Positions 24,092 through 24,869 of a stretch of 24,869 nt of DNA are shown here, piece after piece; the first letter of the stretch is position 1, and the number at the start of each line of letters is the position of its first letter. The position numbers were made by a program, and so were the translations under genes. The notes beneath the pieces are model-generated. The model made no database searches, was not told the DNA's origin, and worked only from the letters and a program-made list of their open reading frames with translations. Source of the DNA: Planctomycetaceae bacterium UBA6172 (lineage in GTDB: Bacteria > Planctomycetota > Planctomycetia > Pirellulales > Pirellulaceae); contig DITY01000050.1 in NCBI GenBank assembly GCA_002422955.1, positions 1-24,869 on the forward strand, written 5' to 3'.

Positions 24092-24119
24092 TTGGACAGA
24101 ATGCCGATGGTTTGTCCAA
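24092..24119. repeat. Spaced inverted repeat upstream of ribE/eno
   Basis: TTGGACA (24092-24098) and TGTCCAA (24113-24119) are perfect complements separated by 14 bases, with arm starts 21 bases apart. They lie between the divergent ribE and eno genes, about 100 bases before ribE and 170 before eno. A two-turn dyad in a divergent region suggests a binding site for a dimeric regulator. No factor is known; evidence is the symmetry only. Confidence 0.4.
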
Positions 24120-24286
24120 CGGGTCGGCGGCGCGAGAACTCCGAGAACGCCGGAATCCCGCAGTCCGAACCGATCCTGGGCATCGCCCGCCAGCTCGCGG
24201 ACACGCCCCGCGGTCCGCAGGCCAGGTCGAACACCAGACAACGTCAACCACCCCACGGCACTCTCACTAACCAGGACCGTTTCCAG

Positions 24287-24869
24287 ATGACACTGATCGA
24301 ATCGATTCACGCCCGCCAAATTTTGGACAGCCGCGGCAACCCGACCATCGAGTGCGAAGTCCAACTGTCCGACGGCAGTCTCGGGCGAGCCTGTGTTCCC
24401 AGCGGCGCGAGCACGGGGATTCACGAAGCCTGGGAACTCCGCGACGGCGATAAGTCGGTGTTCATGGGCAAGGGCGTCAACAAAGCCGTCGCCAACGTCA
24501 ACGGCATGCTGTCGGACGCCTTGGTCGGCATGAACGCGCTCGACCAGGCCGCGATCGACCATGCGATGATCGACATCGACGGCACGCCCAACAAAAAGAA
24601 CCTCGGCGCGAACGCGATCCTCGGGGTCTCCTTGGCGACTGCTCACGCCGCCGCCGATGCCACCGGCCAACCGCTGTATCGCTACCTGGGCGGTGTCGGT
24701 GCCCGGTTGTTGCCCGCGCCGATGATGAACATCGTCAACGGGGGCCAACACGCGGATAACTCCGTCGACGTGCAAGAGTTCATGGTCATGCCGCTGGGCT
24801 TCGATCGCTTCAGCGACGCGCTGCGTGCCGGTGTCGAAATCTTTCATAACCTGAAGAAGGTGCTCGCGT
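24287..24869 (+). CDS. eno: Enolase, 5' part, cut by window end
   Basis: The first 194 codons of enolase, which interconverts 2-phosphoglycerate and phosphoenolpyruvate in glycolysis. It begins MTLIESIHARQILDSRGNPT. The flexible active-site loop SGASTG is followed by EAWELRDGD. LGANAILGVSLATAHAAA, PAPMMNIVNGGQHADN and VDVQEFMVMPLG all follow family order. The reading frame runs off the right edge with no stop, so nothing can be said of the catalytic C-terminal barrel. The ATG at 24287 is the family's usual start; no purine-rich ribosome-binding site is seen. It is divergent from ribE with a 295-base gap that contains a spaced dyad. Confidence 0.96.
   Translation, partial: MTLIESIHARQILDSRGNPTIECEVQLSDGSLGRACVPSGASTGIHEAWELRDGDKSVFMGKGVNKAVANVNGMLSDALVGMNALDQAAIDHAMIDIDGTPNKKNLGANAILGVSLATAHAAADATGQPLYRYLGGVGARLLPAPMMNIVNGGQHADNSVDVQEFMVMPLGFDRFSDALRAGVEIFHNLKKVLA

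Noticed and set aside
23992..24286. FMN riboswitch upstream of riboflavin synthase
   Set aside because: I found none of the conserved RFN-element blocks in this region; only a simple spaced dyad is present.

Overview
The window looks like a chromosomal segment of a planctomycete, most likely a Pirellulales/Rhodopirellula-like bacterium. The basis is content and style. The DNA is GC-rich, and ribosome-binding sites are weak or absent at most starts. There are two large secreted proteins carrying DUF1080 (3-keto-disaccharide hydrolase-like) domains fused to PA14, cytochrome c or PQQ sugar-dehydrogenase modules. A tiny basic protein of a kind I associate with planctomycetes is also present. No phage, insertion sequence, CRISPR, rRNA or tRNA was found.

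Layout. 1-273: no gene seen. 274-2678 (minus): lemA, a DUF3137 membrane protein and a SAM methyltransferase, probably one transcript; lemA and DUF3137 overlap by ATGA. 3038-5251 (plus): monomeric NADP isocitrate dehydrogenase, divergent from lemA. 5369-6817 (minus) and 6883-7674 (plus): a cardiolipin synthase/phospholipase D and an EEP-family phosphodiesterase, divergent. 7762-13622 (plus): the two secreted DUF1080 fusions in tandem, closed by a strong intrinsic terminator. 13796-14226 (minus): a small toxin-antitoxin-like pair whose toxin seems truncated by a nonsense codon. 14516-15619 (minus): a zinc MDR glucose dehydrogenase resembling haloarchaeal enzymes. 15816-16493 (minus): a membrane-anchored HMA-like protein with CxxxC in place of CxxC, then a 59-residue basic protein. 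16595-19381 (minus): topA. 19770-22370 (plus): a membrane-anchored PpiD/SurA-like protein with a long Pro/Ala/Glu repeat insertion. 22406-23991 (minus): ribE overlapping rsmA/ksgA. 24287 to the window end (plus): the first 194 codons of enolase.

How the genes may work together. The clearest functional theme is extracytoplasmic sugar oxidation. A DUF1080-PQQ dehydrogenase fusion could oxidise a sugar, and the adjacent DUF1080-PA14-pentaheme protein could accept electrons or process the 3-keto product. The nearby cytoplasmic glucose dehydrogenase would suit the same substrates, though it is transcribed separately. This is inference from domain content and adjacency. The rest is mainly housekeeping: TCA cycle, lipid synthesis, topology, riboflavin, rRNA methylation and glycolysis. 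The sequence-level observations most worth a second look are the in-frame stop in the toxin, the paired DUF1080 redox fusions, the atypical HMA motif, the tandem repeats in the PpiD-like gene, and two dyad repeats of similar geometry in divergent intergenic regions.
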